Source: Chromera velia (lineage: Eukaryota; Sar; Chromeraceae). Taken from it: 43,617 nucleotides of DNA. Numbering within the stretch: the stretch's first letter is position 1; each line of letters opens with the position of its first letter. Location of the stretch: assembly GCA_018398765.1 (NCBI GenBank), contig JAHBMJ010000332.1, positions 33,599 through 77,215 on the forward strand. Direction: 5' to 3'. The notes under the pieces are model-generated. The model was not told where the DNA came from, did not search any database, and worked only from the letters and a program-made list of their open reading frames with translations. Below, one piece after another: positions 19,932-31,539 of this stretch. A program made the position numbers and the translations under genes.

Positions 19932-22900
19932 TTAATCACTTTCTAGAATAGGGAGATAGACATCAAAAAGACAGACTGGATGCGAGCGTAGAAGCGATCG
20001 AATGACATTACGGATGAAGAGTTCAGATGTACTTGCACCGGGGAGTGGACAGTTACAATCATTTGAATTAATGGATTCCAGCTCAGCCAAGCAGTACAGG
20101 AATTCTCTTTCATCCAGCCACTTGGCACATAAAGAAAGTCTATGCATGAAGTCATCAACACACCGAATACAAGAATCATATACACAGAGTTTGTGGTTAC
20201 TACATTCATCAGACAGAGCACTGCTTTCGCCTTGTGGGTCAAATGTGAGCAGACGTAAGAAACCGAACAGAGAGCCGTCGGTTACTGTGAGAGCAGATCG
20301 AGGGAGGGCGGAAAAGGAGTAGAGACCAGAGGTAGATTTATTGCAAAGAAGAAACACAAACATGCGATGAGAGGAGGGAAAAGCTTGTTGAAGAGGGATG
20401 AGCTTGGCAAGAAGAGGGAAATACGAAGAAGCGATAGCCCCTGCCCGCCGTGTGCAAACCTCTTCCGCAACTGCATGTCTAGCTCTGCCCTTAAAGAAGA
20501 GAGAGCCGGTGACTTGAACTCTCTGTCGCTGCTACCTGCTGGTGCCAGGGTGTTGCGGCACTCCCACCCCCAATGAACAAACAAAATCTAGACCAGCCCA
20601 ACGAAGCACCCGCAAAGAGGCTCTCGAAAACTCTGGACAAGTGTTTCCCTTCCAGGCACGCAGCATTGCAGCGGGAACGGTATGCATGGTTTTCGAGAGC
20701 GAGCACCACCAGTCGGCCACTCTAGAGTAAAGCAGGGCTTTTGCAGGAAGCAGGCCAAAAATACACAGGGAGGGCAAACGAAGACTGCGAGCAGACAGAC
20801 GGCCAGACCAGCATGCAAAACGGAGCTGCAAAGCATCGATTGCAAGAAGATCGGCATCACGAAGAAGGAAACATTCAAGGCAGTACAGTGCGACAGGGGA
20901 CCAACACGTTTTAAAAACAGTCATCTGCGCATCTACACTAAGGGGACCCATACTGGCAATCAGACTAAACACAGCCCCCAGCCTGGGCCCCAGGGCACGG
21001 GAGGCTGAAGCAATACGCGATTCAACTGTCTCACTGAGGCATCCCCCCTCAAAGAACAAGCACCCCAGGTACTTGTATTCCGTTGCCCATTCAACCTCTT
21101 TCCCTTTATATACCACCAAACTGGAGCTTTTCCCAAATGCAGAGGCAGACAGGCGGAGAATCTTTGTCTTTTTCAGATTGATTGTAAGTCTCTATTCTTT
21201 GCAATACTTCTCAAGAGCAGAGAATTTTTTTTGAAGGTCTGAGACGGAATAGGCAAGAAAGCAGAGATCGTCAGCATAACTCAAACTGTCCAGAACACAA
21301 TCATCCAGCAAAACTGGCTCTAGCTCGCTCTCTGGCTCCTCTCCACTGCCTACTTCCATTTCTATATCTGCCCACTCTCACACGACTGCCTCACTAGCAT
21401 GCCTTGCCTCGCTCTTGCTTGCAAAACACATACAGAGGAGATCATTTATGCACAAAAGAAAAAGAATAGGTGAGAGAGCATCCCTTTGTTTCACTCCAGC
21501 GCCCTCCCAAAATTTAAACGTAGAGAGTCTCCGTTAACCTTGCCTCATACCTCTCTGTACATTTTACAGATCATGCAGATGTCTGCCTCACTCACGCCCT
21601 CATTTCTCAGTTTCTGAATTAACTTTGCTCTTGGCACAGTGTCAAACGCCTTTGAAAAGTCAACAAAACCTGCCAACAGAGCCTTTCTTTTCTTTTTGCA
21701 CGAAGAGATAACAGAGGCAAGAGCACCAACCCCCTCCCTCGTTCCCACCCTTTCACAGAACCCCAGCTGTCTGAAGTTAAGATGGACCTGGGAATGCACA
21801 CGGCAGTCTATCAGGAGGCCGAAAAGTTTTGCAAAAGGGTTTATGATATGGATTGGTCTCCATTCGTTGGGAGAGCCTCAGGGGGAAGCAGGGCCTTTCA
21901 GAACTGGGCAAATGCGCAAAACATTCCATGAAGGAGGCCAGCAAGCATGAATATGCATCAGGTTAAATAAAACAAAAAGTAAAAAGCGGGAGAGGGCAGA
22001 TTCGGCAAAGCAGAGATCTAGCTGTACGGGAGAGATGCCTTCAAGGCCGGCAGCTTTCTTCTTGTTCATTTTCTTCAGGTGGGAAGAGATCTGGTGAAAA
22101 GAGAAGGGCAGAGCAGAGGGGTGGAAGGGAGGAAGGGCAGGGGGATGGACCGAAGGGAGAGGCTCCTCGTTCGAATCTTCAAAAACACCCGCCCAATGGT
22201 TTAAGAATGCGCGGAGGGACGGGCGTGATGCACCACCAGCCGACGAGGCGGCTTTCTTCTTCCTTTTCCGAAGGGAGAAAGGATCTTTGAGGAGTTTTTC
22301 TTGAACCCCCTCTGCTTCTTTCTTCTTTCAAGCAGCCTGTTTACATTTAAAGAGGCTACGGCAGACCCGGAATAATCTCTGAAGGCGATCAAATTCTAAC
22401 CCTCTCCCACCCAAATCTCTCACCAACTTCTAAACGCGGTCCACCTCCTTCACTTCCTTTTACATGGACTTGCATTCTTCATCAAACCAAGCCTTTTTCA
22501 TTCTACGTTTAACCCCCGACCCAAACCCTGCTCCGTCCTTTTTCGGTTTCACAGGCCTAACGAGCAGTCGAGACCACTCCTGAACAAATCTGAGGAGGCA
22601 AGTACGACTGTTCTCGGCCCCCCTTTGCGGGGAAAAGAGGGGATCAGGCGAGTTAGAGGGATTAAAAGAGAAAGGGCAGGGGGATTTGGGAAGGGGGGGA
22701 GGGATAGGCGGCTCCACAAAAGGCTCAATCTGGTTGTGATATTCCTATAGACCCGGCCAGCGCTGTTCTGCGAAACTTTTGACAGACCCTGCCAACGGCA
22801 TTCAAAGAGGTTCTGGTGGGGCGGAAGGGCGTCTTCTTGCTCTGGTTCGATTTGAGGGGGGCAGAGGGAAAAAGAGACAGATGCGTGGTCAGGGGAGGCA

Positions 22901-24301
22901 ATGCCATCAAATTCAACCTTCTAATCAGTGATCTTCTCAACAACAGAGAGGTCAGTCAACACATAATCTATGATGGAGGTAGGTTTTGACATCCAGGACT
23001 GTCTGGAGTAATGTATGCAGAGACCAGGGAAGTCAAACCTAGAGTCAAACTCTTTTCCACCCACGTTTCCTTTCAATCCGTTCAGGGAAACAAGGTTCGA
23101 GTCGCTGCAGAGCTGAATAAAATTCTTTTTGTAGGGCTTAACTTCTTGTGTGCATTTAGAGGACCGTCCGAACAACGGTCTGTCTGCTTTAGTTTCGGGC
23201 CCCTCCCCTACAACACCACCATCTCCATTGCTCCCCCCCCCACTGCTACCAGACTCATTGGATGGAAGGAAGAGATCTGTATGGAACCAGAGAAGATTCT
23301 CAGATAAAAGGGAGCCTGTATGCGTGTTGCAGTCCCCAACCACAACTCTATCGACGTCCAGAGGGACCCCTCCAAAAAGGTCACTCAAATGGTCAGAGAC
23401 CTTGCTGTCTCTGTGATCTGACCAGCAGCCAAGCACGTAGACGCTAAAGATATGAACCCTTCTAGAACCCCCCAACAGAACTTTTGTTTCCACTACACTG
23501 GGGTCAACCAGCAAGATTTCATGCAGGTTTCAATTCGCTTCATCTTTCTTCTCGAACTAACACACAAACTCCTCCAGTTTTCAATTCTCTGTCATGCGCT
23601 GCCCTACGCGTGCCTAACTGCTGCCGGTACCATTCTCTATGATTAAAATTCTTTCCTTTTCACCCCTCGTATGAAACGTCCCTCGTGACCTCTGACATCT
23701 CTGTTAAGATCACAATATTGCAATCAATGTCACTCAGCCAACAAGCGAGGGAACCATCCTCTTCCCTGGCCTTCAGGCCGGCGACATTCAGGGTAACAAT
23801 CTTTACTCTCCCATCCCGGGCCCTAATTGCGGCCAAAACCTTCTTTTCTGCCACCTTCCTTCTCTCTCTCCAAAAAGCTCTTCTCAACTCTTCCGAATGC
23901 TTCAAATTATATGCCAACTCCCACGAATGCGAAAAAGTAGGGCCCCAATCCATAAAATACTCCCTCTGCCCCCCTTTATTGATGCGGGTGTCTAACACCT
24001 GCACTACCTCCCACTCCGTCTCTAAAGCAACCGAGCCCCCTGCTTCCCTCGGCTGATCCGGCTGAGACTCTTGGGACGCAACGCCTGCCCTCTTACTTTC
24101 TCTTCTTTTCTTCCCCCTTCCTTTTCTACGATTCTTCCTCTCTGCCCCAGACAAAAGAGACAGATCTAAGCAAAAAGACTCTGGAGAGGCTTAGCTGCAG
24201 GGAGGGGGAGAAGACAAAAAGTTAGGTACGATATCAGAGGCAGGAGGAGAGAGAGTCGAGTCAGAAAGAGAGGAGAGGGACTTGCCTGCAGTTACATCCA
24301 T
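19932..24301 (-). pseudogene. LINE ORF2: APE endonuclease and reverse transcriptase, broken
   Basis: In order on the minus strand: endonuclease N-terminus KIVTLNVAGL (about 23790) and IVILTEMSE (about 23700); GDCNTHTG (about 23334, the GDFN box); SIIDYVLTD (about 22960); and an SPDHASV box just after it in another frame. Reverse transcriptase blocks are KKAAGLEGI (about 22060), GFVDFSKAFDTVPR (about 21660), GVKQRDALSPILF (about 21490) and catalytic YADD at 21267-21278. A long C-terminal region follows, ending near 19932. Several stops and frame changes separate the blocks. In a working element this protein nicks the target and reverse-transcribes the RNA there. Confidence 0.88.
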
Positions 24302-27300
24302 GGTTATCACGCTTAAGCATGCCGTCTCCTTATCTGACGCATCCTCAGATAAAATATTTTATCTCTCTCTCCCTTTACTTTTCTTTCCATCCCCCAATTT
24401 GCTACCTGAGGCCTGCCTGTTTGACTGCTGCTCCCCCTTTCCACATTCTCTCTGCGGGGGGGGTAGGAAGGAAAAAGCAGAACGAGAACGGATGGGCGGA
24501 GGGAGAGGGAGAGAGGAAGCTGAGGAGAAGAAAGAAGCACCATGAGAAACACCGTAACTTGGTCCGCAGGCCGCTTGAACAACAGGCAGAGAGGACAGGG
24601 AGGAGTAAAAGGGGTGCCATTGGAGGTGGAGTGAGGGGAAATGGAAGTGAAGCACTGCCAGGTAGAGAAGGAGCAGGAACAGCAAAGTTGAGAGGCGGTG
24701 GCTCGTCCGGGAGAGTAGAGGAGAAGACTAGACAAAAAAGAGAAGAAGGAGAAAGGAAGGAAAAAACGTGTGAAGGAGAATTTGAGTGCCTCCGGCCGCC
24801 TGGCCTCTCACCACCCCCCTTTTCCCGTTCTTTAGCTTCCCCTTCTTTTTCCATGCCAGGACCAGGGGCGGAGTAGGAAGAAGAGCGAGTTGAAGAAGGT
24901 CGGGGTGAGGATGGAGGGAGGAGGTACAAAAGTAGGAGAGGAGTGCGAAGAGAGGCCTGCCTGTTTGTCTTCTTTCCCCTGTTTGTGCATCCTTCTTCCC
25001 AGTTAACAGGCAGAGGAAGGAAGGAGTCCACACCATTAACACAAAAACAAATATACATACCATAAATCCGAGGAGGAGGTTCAGGAGGGGGACGAGGAGC
25101 CTCTGGGGAAGGAGGCAGAGGGGAAGGTGGCGGGGGGGGAAGAAAATGAGATAGGAAAGGGGAAAGCAACGGAGGTGAGCAGAAGGTTCGGGCGGGGGGT
25201 TAAACGGAACTAAGATAAGAATCCATGAATACAAAAGAAGGGGAGAGAATAACAGATAAGGACCGACTAAAAGCGAACTGAGAGGTAACAGGGAGAGAGA
25301 GACACGGAGGAATACATGGAAAGGATGTATCATTCAGTATACATGTACGGTACATAGGGGGGGAAGAAAAAGCGGGAGAGAGCGAGCTGGAGAGAGTGTG
25401 GTGGGGGAAGGAAAAGAATACGAATCTGAAGACGAACAAGAGTCTTAGTCTCAGATGGTAGGGAAAGGACCCGGGCTAGATTGAGAGAGAGGAGGGGAGG
25501 AAGAGGGGGAGGAGGAAGCCAAACATTCTGTATTCAGTGCACCGTCAGAACTCACCTATCCCTGTGCCCTTCTCAATTCTCTTCTTGCTTTTTTTTTTCT
25601 GTTTTTTACCCGTCTGTTCCTCTTTGCTGCCTTTTTGAGGCTTTTTCCTTGTTATCTCACTTTTGAACCCCAGACCGTCCCAACCACTCCTAGAACCACT
25701 CATCGAGATGAAACCAGGAAGAGGAATCACAGAGGAGAGCGGAATGCATTCCTTGACTAGAGAATGAGGAAGAAGAGGGAAAAGGAGAAAAAGCAAGCCA
25801 TCCCAAACCGGACGAAAGCCCCATACGGGAGGGTAGGAGCTAAGTGGGGGGAGAGACGATGGATGGAGAAAAATGCAAGGAGAAGACTGAGTAGACTGGC
25901 TACTCACGTTGGTGCTCCTATCTTCTTCTTCTTCCTCCCTCAGCACAGACTATCTGTTTCTGCACATTACCCCAGCGGGCAGAGATGCGCCTGCAGGCAA
26001 AGGGAGCAAAGGGGCCGCAAGCCTAGTACAGGGAGTAGACGTATGAGTGGTCAGGTTATCAGAAAAAGTAAGGGAGGAAAAAGTAAGTGGAAGGGTTTTC
26101 AGAGGAGTCAAGGCAGAAAAGCTGGCGTCAAAAGATTATGAAAAAATGGAGTGATACAAAAGGGAGGAAAGAGGAGGGGCTGAAAGGATTGGTATATCAA
26201 GAAGGTCAAAGAGTGGAGCTGTCTTGCCAAGAAGATTCGCATACTCATGGTAAGAAGGAGAAGAGGAGAAACGTCTGTTCATGGGGTGACCGACGCATCT
26301 AGACTGCGCCCCCTTCGCTCCTTCCTGCTTTCTTGTATGGGAGGCACGGTGTCCAATCTTTTTACTCATCCACAAAAACGAGGGTTGCAACGCGTTGGTC
26401 TCGAGGTATGCGGGATGTTCTTGTGAGGGAGGGGGGACTGGTGGACGGAGACGGGCGACGGAGGACCAACAGCGAGAGACGGGGCACTGTAGAGGGACTC
26501 GCATAGACGGGAGGAGGGGAGTGGTGTTCCTCTGCTTCTTCTGATTACTTTCCTCCATCCCCCCCCCCAAAGGAGGGGGGGTTTGCTTGCAGTTTATTGC
26601 TGCTGGGGGAGCCGAGCCCCCCCGTTCCCTTCCTCCGGACCCTCCATAGCTTTCGACCCCCCTCGTTCCCTAGTGGGGCTGATACCATTGAATCGCCGGA
26701 GCCTCTCTTCATTCAGAGCCTCCCCGCTAGAAGCAGAGTTAATAGACATTGGCAATGCACAGTGACTCTCACCTGGCTGCCCTACCCTCAGGCTGCTGGT
26801 CTGGAATCCCTCCACTACATCCCCTCCGGATTGCTGCTGCTTAGAGAGGCCTGCGAAGGGTCCGAGGCCCCCCTGCCCCTGCTGCTGCCTAGGCTGCTGC
26901 TGAAGAGGGCCCCCGCCTCACCCCCTCCCAGCTCTGTCTGTAGGGAAAGGATGGGAGCCAAAGAGAAGGCCCCGCCCCACTCTATTTCCCTCACCTTCCT
27001 AAAGCTTTTGACGGTGCTTGTGTAGCACCTCTGCAGTGCTTGGGGTGCCTGCAGTGACCTCCTCGTAGGTTTTCTGAAGGTGCAACTTCCTAGAGCTAGG
27101 CAGGGGCTGCTGCAGGTGTTCTTCGTCCATTGATGGCGGAAACTCCCCCCCCTGTTGCCCCCCAATCGAAACCATTCTCTATTTTGTCTTGAAGGCTCGC
27201 AGCCTGTCCGTCAGTCCCTCTCTCTTCCTCTCAATGGGTTCAGCTGCCAAATAGAAATCTGAGTGGATATCCGAGTAAAGAGCCTGCAGATTCATCTGCA

Positions 27301-27690
27301 TCTCCGAGGCCTCTCCCCTGTCTATCGTCATCCGAGCTCTATCAACCCACCCCCAGAAGCGGTAAACTTTTTTTAAGGGGGGTCGAGGCAGGGTGTACTA
27401 ATATTTGTGCATTTTCTCCTGAGGGAAGGGGGATGACAATCGGTTCTCCGTACTACATGCAGCCTCAACTGGATGCGCAGACTGTCTACGAAACGAAGGA
27501 AGTTGAAAGCAATCACGGGGGTGAATTTCAGTTCACCTGTGTATGACGGGCCCGCCCGGGAACCTTTATCTTCTCTGTAGAAGAAATCTTGGTACTTCCA
27601 CTCTGAATTCCAAACCCCCTTCGTCACCCATTCGTCTTCACCTGTGTGTTTGTCTTCAACACCGTTCTTCAGGTAGTAGAGGAGGGAGAC
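24155..27690 (-). other. LINE interior between ORF1 core and ORF2 domains
   Basis: Minus-strand frames here are Pro/Ser-rich and broken. A segment near 26350 reading SKKIGHRASH resembles the middle of a CCHC knuckle, but the cysteines are not there. ATG at 24301 opens the frame leading into ORF2, with one TAA before the endonuclease. Low-complexity GGA and CTG tracts are frequent. No independent host gene is supported. Confidence 0.45.
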
Positions 27691-27696
27691 GAGATG

Positions 27697-28296
27697 TCAG
27701 ATGGGGGAAAAAAAGTACGTGGTCTGAAGATGCTGCCTATTACGGAGCCACTGGCCATCCTTCAGAGCCCCAATCCCCTCTGCCCTCTCCCTGTCTTCTT
27801 CTGTGAGGAGAATATGGAATAGGAGGCCACGGGATCGGATCATAACCCACCTATTTTTCTCCCTCTGTTCCTTTGCCTCTTTTTCTACCCAATTCAGGAG
27901 GTTTTCTGCTCTTTCTTTGTCCATATCCTCACGGATCTCCTAGAGTTTTGCATCCGTTCTATCCTTTGACTGCTAAATCAACTCATCCGCCCTCTTCTCC
28001 ATGATGGTGCAACTCTCAAATTTAGTCACCACCTTCAGAACGGCGTCAATTTTCTGGTTGGTTGAGGTTTTCCCAGACTGACCGGGCTGATGAGAGACGG
28101 AGACAGCATTTCAATTCTTTGCCTTTGCGCTTTTTGTCTCCTCTTCCGAGGGAGAAGTTTTTGCTGAAGTGTCTTCCTCCAACATCAGGAGGGAGCACGC
28201 CACAGGCAGGCCCTTCAGAGCCGAAGAGGAAGAGAAAAAACTGAGACGGACTGACAAAAGTGATTGATGGTGTACAGCAGTTGGGATCTCTGTCAA
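27697..28296 (-). pseudogene. LINE ORF1-like region with coiled coil, three in-frame stops
   Basis: One minus-strand frame reads through from 28296 to about 27697, interrupted by TGA and two TAG codons. A heptad-like charged helix (KIDAVLKVVTKFES ... MEKRADELI ... MDKERAENLLNWVEKEAKEQ) is followed by a compact segment NRWVMIRSRGLLFHILL. This order, coiled coil then a small nucleic-acid-binding fold, resembles LINE ORF1 proteins. Coding-like sequence may continue to about 26800 in shifted frames. ORF1 proteins bind LINE RNA and act as chaperones (family knowledge). Confidence 0.55.
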
Positions 28297-28352
28297 TTTT
28301 CAAGTGTTGAAAGTCTCTGAGGGACCACAAGGGTCAGTAAGTGCCCATATTA

Positions 28353-28399
28353 CATGTTGTGACCTGCTACACGCTAGACGCCTATACCATGGCCCAATA
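28353..28399. repeat. 47-bp direct repeat, right copy (LINE target duplication)
   Basis: Second copy of the repeat at 19765-19811. It differs by one transition (CG versus CA) and one transversion. It marks the 5' end of the minus-strand LINE. Confidence 0.8.
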
Positions 28400-28954
28400 A
28401 TGATATAGACAGAGGAGGTGCATCTTCTTTGGTTCTTGTCCCTCCATACTTGGTTCCAAACAAATGATGCCATTGGGCGTCCTGCTCTTGTGGGGGAAAA
28501 AACCGGTGGAGGGGTGGTCTGTTGTATGCTATATGCAGGTTTTGTCTTTTCTGAGGACCGAGGCACCTCCGTCCGGCATGTGTGCTTAAGACTAAAGCGA
28601 AGGGGTCGCCTAGTCTTGCAAGCCTTCAAATACCCCATAGAACCTAGGTTGCCTGGTTGCGTAATGAATTTCTGCATAGCATGCCGGGTTGGCCAGAGCC
28701 TAAGAGGTGGCTCACCGGCTTTAACCTAACTCATTAATTCATATAGTGTATCTGCCTATAGACCGATTAATAATTATGATGATATGCATGCAAAATAAAT
28801 ATGATGCAAAAGAAGTTGTGTCCGCACTGTTTAAGTTCCGAGTCAATTCAAAGATTACCACTGCAATGAGAAGGACGCTAATATGTATCACGTTATACAT
28901 ACTGTTGACAGTCTGTTGTGCTTCAGTTGCTGTTGCATGTTTATGACCTGCAGT
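28400..28954. other. Intergenic DNA between the LINE and the multi-C2 gene
   Basis: The right half of the LINE insertion locus, GC-balanced to about 28720, then an AT-rich stretch to about 28880 containing the palindrome TGCATGCA at 28786. Short open frames on both strands lack recognisable domains. It holds the 3' flank of the multi-C2 gene; no clear AATAAA is seen on the minus strand just past its stop. Confidence 0.5.
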
Positions 28955-29293
28955 TTATGACTTTTTGAGGGGCCCCATTCCCCAAAAGTCCTCTACAATC
29001 GTATCTCCTGCTTTATGCTCTGCGGCCCCCCCTGCCCTCTCCTGTCCCTTTCCCTCCTCTGTCGAAAGTTTCACCCCTGCTTTTCCTTTATCCCCTCTCC
29101 CTGGAAGAGGCGCCAGGCCAAGGAACAACTCCCCTGATGCCCCCATGCTCTTCTTGAAGGCTTCTCTCTCCTCTTTTGAGTCCGGAATCCGCGAGACACC
29201 CTCTCCCTGTTTCACCGTCCCCAAACTTTTTGCCCCTATTTCTTCCAGCTTCGAGGCGGGAAGACTGGAGGTCAGGAAGGGTTCGAAGCCCAT
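28955..29293 (-). other. Terminal exon and soluble tail of the multi-C2 protein
   Basis: 112 residues and TAA (28955-28957). Apart from the first residues finishing C2E, the tail is low-complexity, charged and Gly/Lys/Glu-rich, ending GMGPLKKS. No hydrophobic helix is present, which argues against a tail-anchored ferlin or MCTP. The acceptor is CTGCAG at 29294-29299. Confidence 0.75.
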
Positions 29294-31476
29294 CTGCAGG
29301 ATCGAGACGCAGGCATACGACGGTACATTCTTGCAGTGAGTATCAAAGAGATAGGACAGTGAATTCAGGCTTCTGCACAATTGTCTCCAGCAGCAGAGGA
29401 AAAGCAACTTGTCTTTTTCTGAAACCCATCCCATACCGAGAGAACACTACAGGCATTCAATCATGCGCCTCCCTCCCTCCCTCCCTCCCTCCAGAAACGA
29501 TCAGGTCTGTCAATCCGTCATCAGAAATTCAAATGCATGACGGAAAAAGAATGAAACACTCATGTTTTTTGTTGACCCACCTCCACCGTCACGCTTCCCT
29601 CCACATTTTTGATTGTCGTCTTTGGACCTCGCTGAAGGCGCCCCGTCACACTGGTCCCTGCAGAGCTGCTTGTGGGCATAACGAACTCCGCATACCCGAT
29701 GTCCTGCAGCGTCACGTCCTGGTCGTACACGTTCACACGCACCAGCCGGGCGTCTCCTTGGGGACCAGCCTGCGATCGAGAGAGAGAGAGAGAGACAGAG
29801 CGTGATGGATGGATGGATGGATGCCGTCTGTTCTCTTCCTTTTGATACATGAAGGTCTGTACATCTGCTTCTGCAGAGGGTGAGAGACTCCTTGAGGACC
29901 TTCTTACTTGCCGATGACTGTACAGAAAAGCAACGGGAACGGAATTATCGTCTTCTGTTGCGCTGGGACCGGAAACGGAAGAATACTACATGCACACCAG
30001 ACCGCGACGCTGCATGGGAAGTGAGGAACGCAAGCCGTGATCGAAAGCGGTAAAATCATTCTTTTCAAAGCCTGCAGTCTCTCTGTCTGTCTGTTTGTTT
30101 GTCTGTTTCTTGCTTTTCTCTTGCCCGTCTTTGTGTGTGACTAACCTCAGGGAAGTCGACAAAGAACCTGAATTTGTTCTTTTTCCATTGGGGGTTTAAG
30201 TTGTCTTGTATCACCTCCGTCGTCTCCGTCTGAAAGCACCGCATAGAAGCAGAAGGACAGCAAGCAAATGTCAAGAAGAGCTGAATTCCAGTGAAGATTG
30301 GAATGAACTGAATGAGGGCATGAAGACAGAAGAAGCCGGAATCCCCCGCGTATTGGTGTCATGAATGGTCTCAAGAAAAGGCACTCCTTTCTTTCGACGC
30401 CGGGCATCCAACACTCCTTTCCTTTCTCTAAGCAGATGCGCAGATGGTCAATTGGTCTGCTGCTTTCCATGTGATTCACCTGCATTGCACGAACTTCCTG
30501 CCCTCATTCCCTCCCTCTCTTCCGACCTTTGTCGTTCCTGACTCGTTGAGCTGCACAATGACCTGCACAGAGAGACAGACACACATACACAGCCATCGAG
30601 ATATATACACACATGCAGATATAGATAGATGGATAGATATAGATAGATAGATAGACAGATAGAGACAACCAGTAACAGATAGAGATAAAGAGAGAGATAG
30701 ATAAAGAGAGAGAGACGACAGACAGGGAGAGAGAGATAAAGAGAGAGAGGAGATGGAAAAACTTTCCGCCTGCTTTGTCTTGAAAGCATGCAACGGCACC
30801 GATAAATTTCGAAGGGGCGAACACAAAATCACCTTCCCCTTTATCCAGTATCGTCTGATCACACAATTGACACACAGACCCTAGCTGCAATCAAAGGAGA
30901 TCAAAAGGGTTTTCTTCTTTCTTTCCCCAATCGAATTCAGGCAGTCAGTCAGTCAATCGGTTTTTTGACATCCTCATAACCCATGCATACACCCACGCAC
31001 CTCTGCTTGAGCGTCAGTGGCCTGTTCCTTCTTGTCGTCCTTCCTTCTGAACAAATTGGCCCCCCACTGATAGGCCTGGTCGAGGACCGAAACGTCCGTG
31101 TTGGGGAGTCCCGTTGCGCCTGCCACCTGATGAGACGAAATAAAGCAACGCAAAGCAAAACAATTTTTCGAGGTGAGAGGGGGAAACGGGGCCGATACTG
31201 ACACACGAAAAAAGCTCAAGAAAGAATGCCCGGATCAAGGCAGATACACAGCGACATGCAGAGATGGATGCACACACAAAAAGCGTGAAGGCAAGGAGAG
31301 AGGTGTGTTCACACTACTGCCCAAGTGCCAACGACAGATCACGAGGAGACATGGGCCCAAAAGAAGACATGCAGAAAAGGTAGAGAAGCACAGGAAAAAG
31401 AATAGGAAGAGAAGACGAGAAGGAAAGATGGAGGGGACAAAGACACAAAGAGACCGATGCACACACACACACACGT

Positions 31477-31539
<63 letters not shown>

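Larger units (their letters stand above)
19812..28352 (-). mobile_element. Non-LTR retrotransposon (LINE), near full-length but defective
   Basis: Read on the minus strand, the element starts just inside the right repeat and carries a degenerate ORF1 with a coiled coil. ORF2 encodes an APE-type endonuclease followed by a reverse transcriptase and a C-terminal extension. The element ends in a (TAAC)n tail next to the left repeat. Numerous stops and frameshifts interrupt both ORFs. Length of about 8.5 kb, APE endonuclease and a microsatellite tail are LINE features; the exact clade cannot be decided by eye. It was inserted into intergenic AT-rich DNA downstream of the multi-C2 gene and shares that gene's orientation. 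Confidence 0.88.

Noticed and set aside
24402-25169. 255-codon Pro/Ser/Leu-rich minus-strand open frame as a host gene
   Set aside because: Lies inside the LINE boundaries set by the target duplication and has biased low-complexity composition; treated as decayed LINE interior.
26340-26400. CCHC zinc knuckle in the LINE
   Set aside because: Only the KKIGHRASH centre is visible; the cysteines are absent in all frames, so the motif is not claimed.
28418-28729. 103-codon plus-strand open frame right of the LINE
   Set aside because: No domain, no splice context, and an overlapping open frame on the opposite strand crosses the target duplication.
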